Positions 49,019-60,912 of a stretch of DNA of 64,000 bases are shown piece by piece (position 1 is the first letter of the stretch; every line of letters starts with the position of its first letter). Made by a program: the position numbers and the translations under genes. Source of the DNA: Capsicum annuum (Eukaryota; Streptophyta; Magnoliopsida; Solanales; Solanaceae); NCBI RefSeq assembly GCF_002878395.1, contig NC_061121.1:43287180-43351179 (forward strand), in the 5' to 3' direction. The notes beneath the pieces are model-generated. The model had not been told where the DNA came from. It was given only the letters and a program-made list of their open reading frames with translations, and made no database searches.

Positions 49019-50548
49019 TGTTGATTTGTGAGCAGATGCTAACACATTTGAGACTGTTAACTTAGAATAATTGCAAGGTCATGAAACTTTATCATTTTTG
49101 ATTATTTTCTCTTTGATATTACAGTAAAAATCAAGATGCAAGAGAATCAACAATAATGGAAGTAAAAGAGTTGATTTCTAAGAAAGTAGAGAGGGAAGTA
49201 TAGCTGACGATTTTTCTGATAAGTAGTCAGCCATGTGATAAGCTATCAGAGTTGTCGTCAGCCTTAGACAGAGAATGGACTTCAACCGCAATACGTGAGG
49301 ACATCTGTGATAGGCCGTCAAAAGTGTGATAGCCATCAGGATTGTCGTTAGGCTTAGCCAGTGAATGGAATTTGAAGTGAATATTCGCCGACATCTATGA
49401 TAAGTCATCAAAGATCTGATAAGCCGTCACGCCTTATCGACAACCTAAGCTAGAGATTGTCAAAAGTAAAGAGGAGCTGACGACATTCCTAATAAGTTGT
49501 CAGACTCTTGATAAGCCATCACCCACAATATCATCTGTCCGAGAAAAAAACTGTGATCAGTGATTTTGTTTCCATCAGTAGGCTGAAGCATTTAAGGACA
49601 ATTTTTAGGTTTTTCATGAAAAAAAAAGTAGAAACGGCCGGAACTTATTCCAAAGAGTTCACCTCTCTTTGGGGGCTCTTAACTTAGAATTCAAATTTCA
49701 ACTCTGTGATTTGCTTGTGGGAATTTTCTCTTGCACTTAGAAGAGAATCAATTTCAGAATTCATCTTTTGTAAGTTTAATAACTTTGAATGATGATTAAA
49801 TTGTTGCTATCTCTTTCTTTCTTATGTGGAATTAAACCCACAAATAGGGTTGTGGGATCTATGATTATTCCTCCATGGATTTAATAGTTGGCTAGGTTTT
49901 GAGTGATTGTGGTGACATCTTGATAATTCCTTTGTTATGATTGTTATTTATTGGTTGCAAACAATAGATTCCTCCTTATGTTGATTTGCTCAAACTGAGA
50001 AATAAACTAAAGGTAGTGAATTATCAATAAGGATTTGGGAAGGTTAAGTTCCCTTATAATGATTAATAGTGTAACAAGATTGATCAACTGGAGATAAAAT
50101 CAGTATGAATAGAATGATTCCCTAAGTTCAAGAGAATTAGGGAGTTCAACATCTAAGTCGGTTGAGAAACACTTAGATGGGCTGTCGGAACTGATCATTT
50201 TATGTTTTCCACAAGTCATGAGAACCCAATACTACAATTATTATTTAATGGGGGTTAATAATCATAGTGATCACAACCCTAGTTCCTCTCTATCACTGAT
50301 TTAAACCATTGAAATTTTAGTTTTGAGCTCTAAAGCAAGTTACAACTTTGACATTTGTTTGATCATCAAAAACCCCCAGTTTATCTTTTCGTATCATTTG
50401 TTTGAATTAAACTAATAGATATAGTTTCAAATTAGTTTAATCAACACTCACATTGTTCCCCATGGATTTGACCCTGACTCTAAAGTTGGGTAAATATATT
50501 GACGAGGACTGCCTTGCGCTAAATCGACGTGTACGTTGAGCATTATCA
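49019..50548 (+). repeat. Array LTR 3
   Basis: 1,530 bp, TGTTGATTTGTGAGCAG to GAGCATTATCA, the best preserved TG and CA ends of the four. Word block at 49195-49530. Confidence 0.93.
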
Positions 50549-50552
50549 ACAA

Positions 50553-50570
50553 TGGCGCATTTGCCGGGGA
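50553..50570 (+). other. Primer-binding site 3, tRNA-Asp, diverged
   Basis: TGGCGCATTTGCCGGGGA, two changes from the tRNA-Asp complement. Confidence 0.8.
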
Positions 50571-50692
50571 ACAATTTGGCGTATTGAGTTGGTTTGGAAT
50601 TTTGGCCTACTTGCTTGACTTGTAAATAATTATTTTTATTTTTCTTTTATTTCTTGTGTTAGGTAGATTTTTATTTTAGTTTACTTATTACT

Positions 50693-51670
50693 ATGGCATC
50701 GTGGAATGAAAATGAGCTTGGTGGTTGGAAATCTTATCTTGATGATCCATGTCAATATTAAGACGGACCTCACTTTTGGAAAGATTGTACATATGCTCCC
50801 TGGAGAGAGATGTGTGCACCATCTCCATCCTACCAGCAATATTATTCTTCTTTATGTGGTGGTCAAGAAGGATATTAGAGTGATTTCCCAAATGCCCCCT
50901 CCCCCTATTGCGCTAACCCAAATTCTAGTTATTCTTATAAGTTTGATAGGTCTTATGGTCAAGAAAATAAAGAACGAAGAACTGGGAAATGTGGCATTGA
51001 AGCTATGTTTAAACGAATGTTAGATCTCCAAAAAGAAATGTATGATATCGTATGCGATATGTGTCAAGACATAAAGCCAATAATTCTTGAGGAGATGGAT
51101 ATAGAGGTCAATCATTCAAAGCATTCATGTATATTATGTTTAGATGATATCTTACCTGTGGAATTATTTAAAATAATGGAAGAATGTGAAGATGTGGAGC
51201 AAGAACCCTATATAGATATTTAGTTTGATGTGGAGCAACCCTCAGAGATTTCCCAGCCAACTAATCCAACCATGAGAGATGATACCAATAGTGAGGATAT
51301 GGTGCTAGAGGCAACAGAAAAAATAAAGAAAATCTCTTATAAAGACTCTATCCCAATTCAAAGTGAAGATGTCTAGAAAATGAATAAAAGTGAGTGTGTA
51401 GTAGATAGTGTTAATTTTGAAGTTGGATTGATTAAGCCTCATTCAAAGCACTTTTCTACATTAAGTTTAGATGATATCTTGTCTATTGAATCATTTAAAA
51501 TAGTAGAAGAGCGTGAAGATGAGGAACAAGAATCCTATATTCTTGATTTTACATTAGACAAGCAACATAAAAACACACCTCACTTTAAGGCCGAGTTGTT
51601 TACCATTCTCAATCCATTACTCAACTTCTTAATAGTTGTACCTCCCCCTATTAGCGAGGAAAGAAGATAG
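50693..51670 (+). pseudogene. Array ORF 3, intact ATG, in-frame stops
   Basis: 326 codons with no net frameshift, starting ATG 50693 (MASWNENELGGWKSYLDDPC) and ending in EERR and TAG at 51668. Stops: TAA at codon 23, TAG for Trp in the GHW motif, TAG at 51222 and TAG near 51373. The longest open part holds MFKRMLDLQKEMYDIVCDMC and CILCLDDILPVELFKIMEEC. The second block is TLSLDDILSIESFKIVEERE. This copy best fixes the start and end of the ancestral protein. Function unknown. Confidence 0.82.
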
Positions 51671-53282
51671 ACTCTAAGTTTGGGGTGGAATTCATATCTT
51701 CAAGGTGGACGAAAAAAGCTGATTTGGGTCATGCCATAATATTAAATCATGTGCTACTTGGGAGGAAACCCATGGTATTTTATTATTTGTGTTTGTATTA
51801 TTTGATTGACATTAGATCTTTTCACCGATGGTGCCACAGGTATGTTTCTAACTCTCTTATTTTGGCTTGACGTATTGGGGATATTGCATGATTTTAAGTT
51901 GAGGCTGGGGATACTTGTGGGTGTTGATGTCCTCTAGGGGTTTTTGTTCTCGTGCCTCTTTTCACCAGAATCTTGATCTTAGTAGAGCTGGCATGTTTAG
52001 GCATATTGTTCTTTGTTGTAAAATATTTTAGTTGGATAGGATAAATACAAGTACCTTAGGCAGTTAACATGTTTTTGTTGATTTTTGAACAACTCTCCAA
52101 TGGTCTGCTTTATAGCTGTGTGATATGCATTTATGTGTGACCATTGTGCATTTTGTTATGGAATTAGTACTAGTGACATGATAACCATTGCTAAATAATT
52201 TCATGAACCGAATGGTAGTAGCTTGTGATGTACCTTTGTGCCATGTGTGTGTGAGATACTACCTAATTTCGATTGTGTGTTAAATTCTGAACTTACTCGG
52301 TTGATCTTGCCTTTGTTGTAGGATAATGGTTAGGAGAGGATAATAGTCCGTTGTTGATATTGTCCACTTTTTGCCTAAATGACCTTCCATATGTGAATAA
52401 TATCCCTTGATCCAAATTTTTAGCCTGAATGCCTATTCTTCTTATTAAACCTATCACCGTCCCATTTATATCACAATGAACCTGTTTTGGCCCTGGTCCT
52501 CAATGGACATTGTGCACTTTGACTTAGGCAAATAGCCTAAGTTGAGGGTGGCTATCATAGGGGTGCATGGTGTAAACTGAGTATGAAGAAGGGTAAACAA
52601 AAAATATGCAAGGCTTGGTGTGGTTGAAAAAGAATGAAATAAAGAAAAGTTGTGAAAAAAATGAATGAATAAAAACTGCACCCAGCTTGAATGTACTTTA
52701 GTCAAGAAAGGTGAAATACGGTAAAGTTTGATAAGTGAGACCCCAAAAATAGTGTAGTGATAAGGTGTCTTAGTTACTTTAAATATCCTTGTGTATAATA
52801 CCAGCCCCAATCCTACATTACAAGCTTAAGAAAAGTCCTATAGTGATCCTAACTTAACTGTTTGAAAGCTTAGGTAATGAAAATAAGGACAAGCTTATGG
52901 TATTTGGCATACATTGACTAGAACTTCTTTCTGAGAGTGAGTGTCTCTTGATCGTCCCCGCATTGACATGTTTTGCTCACATATGAGTGAGGAGGGTCCT
53001 CTTTTTTGTAAGGGCACACTGATTACGTTGCTAGTTGCTAACTTGTTTGGATAGTGTAATCTTGGTACATGCATGGTTGTTCTGGATTGATGCCATATCT
53101 TGATTCCTGTGTGTCGCATTGTTGTTCTTAAATAATATGCACAGTTTTTTTTAAAATTAATTAAACTTGGAGATGGTGAAGATTTTTTGAGCTAAAATGG
53201 ATAATTGACTTCCGAATGTTCTTTGTATCCTCTTAGTTATGTTTTAGTTGCTTAAAAACAAACAATTTTTTTAAGTTGAGAG
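51671..53282 (+). other. 3' internal tail of array unit 3
   Basis: It matches the tails of units 1 and 2. Hairpin-like CTTGGGAGGAAACCCATG lies near 51748 with one changed pair. It ends in AAGTTGAGAGTG, a changed polypurine tract. The 114-codon minus-strand frame at 52466-52810 overlaps this non-coding tail, with no motif and no intact counterpart in the other units. Confidence 0.72.
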
Positions 53283-54623
53283 TGTTGATTGAGCAGATTC
53301 TAACACATTTGACGCTGTAAACTAAGAATAATTGTAAAGTCTTAAGCAAGTTTTGTCATTTTTGATTGTTTTCTTTGATATTGCAGTAAAAGTCTAGATG
53401 CAAGAAAACAAACAATAAGTGAAGTAAAAGAGTTGATTTCTGAGCAAGTAGAGAGGGAAGTATAGCTGACGATTTGTCTGATAAGTCGTCAGTCTTGTGA
53501 TAAGCTATCATAGTTGTCTTCATCCTTAGACGGAGAATGGACTTCATCTGGAATACGTGATGACATCTGTGATAGGCCGTTAGAAGTGTGATAAGCCATC
53601 AGGATTGTCGCTAAGCTTAGACAGTGAATGGGATTTGAAGTGAATAATCAACGACATCAGCGATAAGTCGTCAAAGTTCTGATAAGCCATGACACCTCAT
53701 CATCAACCTAAGGAAGAGATTTTCAAAAGTTAAGAGGAGCTGACGACATTCCTAATAAGTCGTCAGACTCCTGATAAGCCGTCACCCACAACGTCATCTC
53801 TCCAAGAAAAAAAGCTATGATCTGTGATTTTGTTTCCATAATTAGGTTGAAGTTTTTAAGGACAAGTTCTAGGGTTTTCATAAAAAAGAGTAGAAACGGC
53901 TGGAACTTATTCCAAAGGAGTTCACCTCTCTTTAGGGGCTCTTAACTTAAAATTTAATTTTCAACTCTTTGATTTGATTGGAGACATCTTGATAATTCCT
54001 TTGTTATGATTGTTATTAATTGGTTGCAAAGAATAGATCCCGCCTTATGTTGATTTGCTCGAACTGAGAAATAAACTAAAGGTAGTGAATTATCAATGAG
54101 GATTTGGGAAGGTTAAGTTCCCATATAATGATTAATGTTGTAACAAGATTGATCAACTTGAGATAAAATCAGTTTGAATAGAATGATTTCCTATGTTCGA
54201 GAGAATTAGGGAGTTCAAAATCTAAGTAGGTTAAGAAACACTTAGATGGACTGTCGAAACTGGTACTTTGGTGTTTCCCAAAGGTTATGAGAACCCAATA
54301 CTACAGTTATTATTTAATGGGGATTAATAATCATTGTGATCATAACCCTATTTCCTCTCTATCATTGATTTGAACCATTAAAATTTTAGTTTTGAGCTCT
54401 GAAGCAAGTAAAAACTTTAACATTTGTTTGATCATCAAACCCCCCCCCCCCCATTTTATATTTCCGTATCATTTTGTTTGAATTCAACTTATAGCTATAG
54501 TTTCAAATTAGTTTAATCACCACTCAAATTGTTCCCCGTGGATTTGACCCTGACTCTATAGTTGGTTAATATATTGACGATTACCGCCTTGCACTAAATT
54601 GACGTGTAAGCTGAGTGTTATAA
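53283..54623 (+). repeat. Array LTR 4, with a 194-bp deletion
   Basis: 1,341 bp. Compared with LTR 2, a segment equal to 45473-45666 is missing at about 53975. 'gattg' stands at both deletion edges in LTR 2, so only one copy remains. A run of 13 C lies at 54440-54452. It ends GAGTGTTATAA. Confidence 0.9.
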
Positions 54624-54627
54624 AAAA

Positions 54628-54645
54628 TGGCGCCGTTGCCGGGGA
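54628..54645 (+). other. Primer-binding site 4, tRNA-Asp, perfect
   Basis: TGGCGCCGTTGCCGGGGA, identical to the form expected for tRNA-Asp, four bases after LTR 4. Confidence 0.92.
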
Positions 54646-54774
54646 ACAATTTGGCGTATTGAGTTGGTTTGAAATTTTAGCCTACTTTCTTGAATTCATA
54701 CTTGTAAATATTTATTTTTAGTTTTCTTTTATTTCTTGTTTTAGGTAGATTTTTATTTTAGTTTAATTATTACT

Positions 54775-55689
54775 ATGACATCGTGGAATGATCATGATCT
54801 TGGTGGTTGGAAATCTTATTTTGATGATCCATGTCCATATTGTGATAGACCTCACATTTGGTAAGATTTTAGATATGCTCCCCGGAGAGAGATGTGTGCA
54901 CCATCTCTATCCTACCGGGAGTATTATTGTTCTTTATGTGGTGTTCAAGATGGACATTGAAGTGTTTGCCCAAATGCCCCCTCCCCCTATAGTGCTAATC
55001 CAAATTCTAGTTGTTCTTAAGAGTTTGATAGGTCATAGTCAAGAAAAGAAAGAACGAAGCACTGGAAAGAGTGGCATTGAAGCTATGTTTCATCGAATGT
55101 TGGATCTCCAAAAAGAAATGTATGGCATCATATGAGATATGTGTCAAGACATGAAGCCAATCATTCATGAGGAGATGGATATAGAGGTCAAACATTCAAA
55201 GCATTATTCTATATTATGTTTAGATGATATCTTGTCTGTGGAATCATTTAAAATAATGGAAAAGTGTTAGGATGAGGAGCAAGTATCCTCTATTGATAGT
55301 GAGCTTGATGTTGAGAAACCCTCAGTGATTTCCTAACCAACCGAACTAACTATGAGAGATAATGCCAAGATTGAGGACATGGTACTAGAAGCAAAAGAAG
55401 AAACAAAGAAAATCTCTTATAAAGACTCTAGCCCAATTCGAAATGAAGATGTCGAGAAGGTGAATAAAAGTGAGTGTGTAGTAGATAGTGTAAATTTTGA
55501 TGTAGGATTGTTTGGGCCTCATTCAAAACACTTTTCTACATTATGTTTAGATGATATCTTGTCTGTGGAGTCATTTAAAATAGTGGAAGAGTGGTAAGAT
55601 GAGGAACAAGTATCCTATATTCTTGATTTTACGTTAGACAAGCAACATAAAAATACACCTCACTTCAAGTCTGAGTGATTTACCACGCT
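54775..55689 (+). pseudogene. Array ORF 4, truncated by Tat-like LTR
   Basis: ATG at 54775 opens MTSWNDHDLGGWKSYFDDPC, then CPYCDRPHIW and a TAA. The Cys-rich part includes CSLCGVQDGH, followed by a TGA for Trp. The first repeated block (SILCLDDILSVESFKIMEKC) and the second (TLCLDDILSVESFKIVEEW) are both present. A stop replaces Cys near 55267, and a TGA replaces the Trp at 55678. The last codons are lost where the minus-strand LTR begins at 55690. Confidence 0.82.
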
Positions 55690-56871
55690 TGTTTTGCGGA
55701 GAAATTTTGACTTTTTGAAGAGAGTCGCCACTTAATTTTTGAAAAGGGATTAAGAAACCTTTATAAAACATTTTAAACGATTCAAAATAGGGAAATCGTT
55801 TTAAGGTAGAGATTCTAGATAAGCGGTTCCTATTAACGTTTTAGGAAGGTGTTAGGCACCTAAAACGTCTGCTAACTTGCTGTTATTCGGACTGTTTGAA
55901 AATCGTCTTTTGATTAACTTCGAAAAGATTAATTTGTTGAAATAGTGATTTGATTTTTCAAAAAAAAAAAGTCTTGTGTAAAATAGATTTAGGCGACTTA
56001 GTAGGGATTTTAACTAAGTCTGAGCAAAACTAATACACAAATAAACACATAAAAAGAAAAGGGAGGAGAAAGTAAAGGATTTAGGCCATTAGGCCCAAAT
56101 CAACGATACCTGTCCTAGTCATTTCACATGTCCCAAACTATTTTTCGATCATTTGGCTCGAGTCTTGCTCCACCTGTATTAAATTCAACTTTGGCTTCAA
56201 GGCCGAAGTGAATGAACAAATAAATGACTTAATGAATAAATAAAAAGAAGACAATAATAATAACTGAGACTTTTCAAGTATTTTAGTGACCTCATTAGTG
56301 GGTTTTGACCCATTTTCCTTCTTTGTCTATCTTCTAGCACCCGCACGCCATGTAGTGGACCTTGGATTTAAATTTCGAACTTGACTTGAAGGGGTGAGCC
56401 TCATTTACCCATTACGAAATGCAGGAGGAGAGGAGTCCATTTGAACTCGAGATATTTTTTTGCATGCAAAGAAAAGATAAAGAAATTAATATATGTTCAA
56501 GGTATAAAAGTGACATATTTCAAAGTAAAATAACTATCAAGAACCAATTTTTGAACGACAAGAATAAGCACACTTGCACAAGAATGAGAGTCAACAAATT
56601 AAAAATGCAAAGCAAAAGTTTCACAATCATACTATGCATGAGTCAAAAATATCCAAATAATTTTATTTAGCTGCAAAAGTTAGAACTTTATTATCATTTT
56701 GAAAAGCCAACATGTGAACAAAGAAGAACAAACATCTTGGATGAAAAATAAAGCTAACACTTCATATCTTGTATGAGGGTTTTGTAATCCATTAAAATAA
56801 TTAGTAGGCAAATGACAAATTCTTGACTTAACTAATTACTATTTTTGTTAAGGTGCAACAAATAATAATAA

Positions 56872-57345
56872 CTATTCTTCGAACATAAAATAAATAAATT
56901 TTCATGCTAAAAAAAACATATCTACCAACAATAAGTTTAAACAAGACATGGGTATTGTTTTTCAAGTAAAGATCTAAACTTTATCCCAAATAATCAAAGA
57001 ATAAAGTAAGAATAGAGAAACAATCAATATTATCTGTTCTTTTCAACATAAAGAAAATAACTTTACATGCTAAAAACAAATATATCTACCAACAATAAGT
57101 TTAAACAAGACATGGGTATCGTTTTTCAAGTAAAGATCTAAACTTTATTCAAATAATCAAAGAATAAGGTGAAAAGGCAAAACATTCAACATTAATTATT
57201 CTTCTAAAGATAAAGAAAATAACTTTACATACTAAGAACAAATGTATCCAACAACAATGAGTTAAAAAAAAAGAGGCATAAATACATCTTTTAAGCAAAG
57301 ATTGAAACTTTATCCAAAATAATCAAAGAATGAAGTCAAAAACGA
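56872..57345. repeat. Tandem repeat of about 162 bp, three units, in the Tat-like LTR
   Basis: The word 'cat-ctaa-aacaaat-tatc-accaacaa' recurs at 56903, 57066 and 57228, followed each time by 'aaagat-taaactttat' and 'aataatcaaagaat'. The first two units are close; the third is more diverged. Confidence 0.88.
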
Positions 57346-57767
57346 CACATACAACTATTTCTAGCTAATTTTTATATCATGAACATGAAAATAATTAGAA
57401 TATCAACACCACAATGTCCTAAGGCCTTCAAGGGCATCTACAACATACAATCCCAACAAATAAAATTATATCTACGAACTACGAAAGAGAAAAAAGATGA
57501 AGAGAAAAATGATAATAAAAACTAAAATAATAATAAAAAAAAGGTGTGTTTACCTTTTGGGGGTAGCAAAACGAGACTACGAGCTTCGTTGGAATCAACC
57601 ACCACCGAAAAACGTCACCGGCAACTCAAAAATTTTGATTAGCCGATCAACTTTATGAAACAAAAAATTTTTACTAAATAAAAATAACTATTTTTGTTCA
57701 AAAGAATTTTTTCACCTTTCTAGCCTTTTTTTTCTTCCTTCTCCCCTCCTCTCTCTACCAAAGTAGT

Positions 57768-57886
57768 GGTAGTATTTATAGGAGAGAATGAGGTATTTTT
57801 TTTCCCTTTTCCACCAATGTGGGAGAAAAGTATTTATAGGAAAGGATAGAAATTTATTTCTTGTCATCCACCAATGTGGGAGAAAA
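57768..57886 (-). promoter_or_regulatory. Duplicated TATA region of the Tat-like LTR
   Basis: On the minus strand, TATAAATA-type boxes lie at 57773-57780 and 57831-57838, both in the context CCTATAAATAC. The neighbouring word CCACCAATGTGGGAGAAAA (plus strand) occurs at 57811-57829 and 57868-57886. A tandem duplication of about 57 bp thus doubled the core promoter. Confidence 0.65.
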
Positions 57887-58595
57887 ACATTTTGGGGGGT
57901 TTTTGAAATGTAAAAATTAAATATAAGGTGAGGTGGAAGATAATGTGGAGGGAAATAGTACAATGTATTACAATCTTTAAATTTCAAAATTGAAAAAGGA
58001 CAAAGATGGGGGGAATAGTACAATTTGAATTTATTTTTTTGTGGGAATTGGGTAAAAGTTATGAGAGTTCTTGAGAATTTTGGGGTTATTTAAAATATAA
58101 CCCCAATTGGAATTTAAAATTTAGCCATATTTATTTATTTTGACCAAATTAAAAATTAATTGATGAATCGCATTGCAATTATGACCAATTTTCAATTATG
58201 GTCAAATCTAATAGATTGGCTAAATTAAATTAAATTTTGATATGAATTAATACCTTTTTTTTTATCTTGAGATTCTTGATTTAATAAAATGAATGCATAT
58301 TTATCCAAATAAATTATTTTTTAGAATAAATTATATTTAAATTAAGATTTTAATTATTTGAATTTATTTTCAAGATAAGCCTTAATTAAATCCAATATTT
58401 TGTAAAATAAATATTTAAGTAATAAATTATATAATCTCGTATAACTGAACACGATAGTATATAATCGCTACTTAAAATGATAAAATCATGAAAAATTATG
58501 TTTTTTTTTGGATAAAATAATTATTTTGGTTTATTAAAAACTGAAGAAACTCAGGATTAGATTTAGCCGTGGAGGGCAAAAATTAGGTGTCAACA

Positions 58596-58615
58596 GCTGC
58601 CCCCTCCCTTTGGGT
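58596..58615 (-). other. Polypurine tract of the Tat-like element
   Basis: The minus strand reads CCAAAGGGAGGGGGCAGC directly before the LTR start TGTTGACA. Confidence 0.8.
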
Positions 58616-59759
58616 AGGGAGGATGTAAGTAACCCCGGACAAAGGCAGGTTGATGTTCCTAATTTTTGTCCGACCATAGATGCGAATCTGAAAGAGGTTG
58701 GTTTTCGTATGAGTTTCATAGAGCCATGGTCGGACCTCGATATTAGGTTTCCTAGATATCTCAGGTTACATGAGAATTCAGGCCACTTGTAGTTCATAGA
58801 GCTTGATTTAAAGCACGATTTTCAAAAAATTCACAAGTTACCTCACTTTTAGAGTGTTTGATAAAATTGTGAAACTGGGGAATAAAGGGATTAAGTGGGA
58901 GATTGGAATGCAGTCAATTTTACTGCATAGAGCCCAGCCTACATATCCCCAAGACTCAGGGAATCAGACTGCTTGTAGTTCGACTCAATCGGTGGAAAAG
59001 ATAGTCTTTTATTTTAGACGATCTTTAGGTCAGGATGAGTGATAAGTTAATCGAGTTGCAGAAAATAGGCTTGTAACCTCTTAACCATGAACGTGGAGAT
59101 CTTCACATCCATAGTTAAGAACTTACCCGGACATAATTTCCAAAACTCTAAGTGTGTTGCCACCCGAATTTGAAAGAAAAAGAAAGTTCCTCTCAGTATG
59201 AGTTAACAAACATCCCAGAGGTGAAGGTGAGAATAGAATATACAAAATACCCACATGCCCTCTAATAGAGATGTGGTTGGATGGTGTTGGTTATCATCAT
59301 TTAGCCCGCATATAGAGAGTTTGACATCCCTCTCCAGACTATGTCCCGTTTTTCTGCTGAGAAAGAGTTCCACGTTGTGCTGCGTCCTTTTTGGAGTCGT
59401 CCGCACCTGTGGTTTTGATTTGAGATTTTCATCCTCTCAGATGCTCTCGAAAATGCTTCAGGTAAAAAGTGTTAGTGTTAAACATAATTCACGAAAGCGG
59501 TAAGTAATCTTTTACCATATCTCCACGTGAGTTGTGGCCTGAAAAATGAAGTCATCCTTTATTGTACCTGTTTGATAGGAAATAACTCGCAATAACAGAC
59601 ACAACAACCTCCTTGGTTGTTGTATGATTAGCTCATCTGTCGAGCGAATATGTTCTTACAGTGGGGTGGCCCTTTTAGTTACCTATGTCACTTGTTGTAT
59701 GTGGCATGATAACCTCTCCGGTTGTAGCCGATGATCGATTTATAAATTTTCCCTAAATT

Positions 59760-60300
59760 GTCAATCTTCAGATGATCTTGTGAATTATTTGATGTTGGAG
59801 ATGAGGTGACTTTCAGATATCCTTTGAATTTTTAGCTTTTAGGTAATCCTGCACATCATCCGACTTGGGATAAGAGATGACTTACAGATATCTCTCCAAT
59901 CGCTAGCTTTAGGTGTTCCTGTACATCATCCGACCTTAGATATAATATGACTTATAGATAATCCCTCAAATTGATCGTCTTTGGGTAATCCTGCACATAA
60001 TTAATCTTGGATATGACGTGGCTTATAGAGAACCCTTGGACATATCAATTTGACAATCTTGCATATCCTCTGATAAGGATTTAGTTGGGACTTACGGATA
60101 ACCTTTGAACTATCAACTTTGGGCGATCTTACACACTATCCAATTAGGATGTTATTTTGTCTTACAAATGACTTACAGGATATCAACTCATAGGTGATCT
60201 TGTACACTATCTTATTTCAAATACTATGACATATAGATGACCTTCAAATTGTCAATTGTTAGGAAATCTTATATATTATTCATCCTTAGATAGATACCTG
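59760..60300. repeat. Degenerate tandem repeat, about 70 bp, eight units
   Basis: The core 'gtaatcctgcacatcatccgac' recurs in changed form near 59770, 59849, 59920, 59987, 60057, 60128, 60200 and 60268. Each is followed by 'gacttacagata'-like words. The units are strongly diverged. Confidence 0.75.
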
Positions 60301-60359
60301 AAGGCGTCCCTCCAAATCGTGTGCTCTTAATGTATTCAGATGCTGATTCATGAAAAGAT

Positions 60360-60912
60360 TATGATATCCTCGACGCCAACATTGTGTCTTTCATGTCAAT
60401 AGATATATTGAATGCTGATGATATCCTCAACACCTGCGTTGTGTCTAGCATGTCGACAGATATATTAGATGCTGATGATATCCTCTATGCCAGCGTTGCA
60501 TCTAGCGTGTCGACAGATATATTGGATGCTGATGATATCCTCAATGCCAGTATTGTGTCTAGTATGTCGACAGATATATTGGATGCTGATGATATCCTCT
60601 ACGCCAACCTTGTGTCTAGTGTGTCGACATATATATTAGATGCTGATGATATCCTTGATACCAGCGTTGTGCTAGCATGTCAATAGATATATTGGATGCT
60701 GATGATATCCTCTATGCCAGCGTTGTGTCTAGCGTGTTGAAAGATATAGAATGATGATGATATCCTCGATGCCAGTGTTGTGTCTAGCGCATCAACAGAT
60801 ATTGAATGTTGATGATATCCTCGATGCCAGTGTTGTGTCTAGCGTGTCAACAGATATAGAAGGATGATGATATCCTTGACACCAACGTTATGTCTAGCGC
60901 ATCACCAGATAT
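60360..60912. repeat. 60-bp tandem repeat, about ten units
   Basis: The core 'gatgctgatgatatcctc' with 'gccagcgttgtgtctagc' recurs about every 60 bp at 60414, 60472, 60532, 60592 and onward, with 54-58-bp units near the ends. Because 60 is a multiple of three, the plus strand stays open for 100 codons (60384-60686) with a 20-residue period (STDILDADDILYAS). It lies antisense to the element in its 3' UTR, so I do not call a gene. Confidence 0.92.

Larger units (their letters stand above)
40503..55689 (+). mobile_element. Tandem array of a non-autonomous LTR retrotransposon (4 LTRs, 4 internal regions)
   Basis: Four head-to-tail copies of a unit of about 4.25 kb begin at 40503, 44775, 49019 and 53283. 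Each is LTR, tRNA-Asp primer-binding site, a 322-codon type ORF, and a 1.6-kb 3' internal tail ending in a purine-rich tract that touches the next LTR. Neighbouring units share one LTR, the pattern produced by unequal recombination between LTRs. The fourth internal region stops at 55689, where a Tat-like LTR begins. No RT, integrase or protease motif is seen. The primer-binding site, the GGGAGG-AAACCC hairpin after the ORF and AAGTTGAGGGTG tracts are features of Athila/Calypso-group gypsy elements, so those likely supplied the enzymes. Confidence 0.93.
55690..58595 (-). repeat. 3' LTR of a Tat/Ogre-like Ty3/gypsy element, minus strand
   Basis: 2,906 bp with TG/CA ends (minus-strand start TGTTGACACCTAATTTTTGC, end CTCCGCAAAACA). 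The polypurine tract sits just outside at 58596-58615. The TGTTGACACCTAATTTTTG start is common in plant Tat-lineage LTRs. It inserted into array ORF 4; the 5-bp site on the left would be ACGCT (55685-55689), but the far end is outside the window. It contains a 162-bp tandem repeat and a duplicated TATA region. Confidence 0.88.

Noticed and set aside
52466..52810. 114-codon minus-strand frame in the array tail (shorter ones at 44029-44238 and 48142-48324)
   Set aside because: It is not open in the other units at the same place, which argues against a gene; the tail is non-coding.
57712..58023. 103-codon minus-strand frame
   Set aside because: It crosses the duplicated TATA region of the LTR; the repeated NTFLPHWW-like words are only the promoter duplication translated.
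58534..58797. 87-codon minus and 60-codon plus frames at the LTR edge
   Set aside because: They cross the polypurine tract and LTR border of the Tat-like element; no motif.
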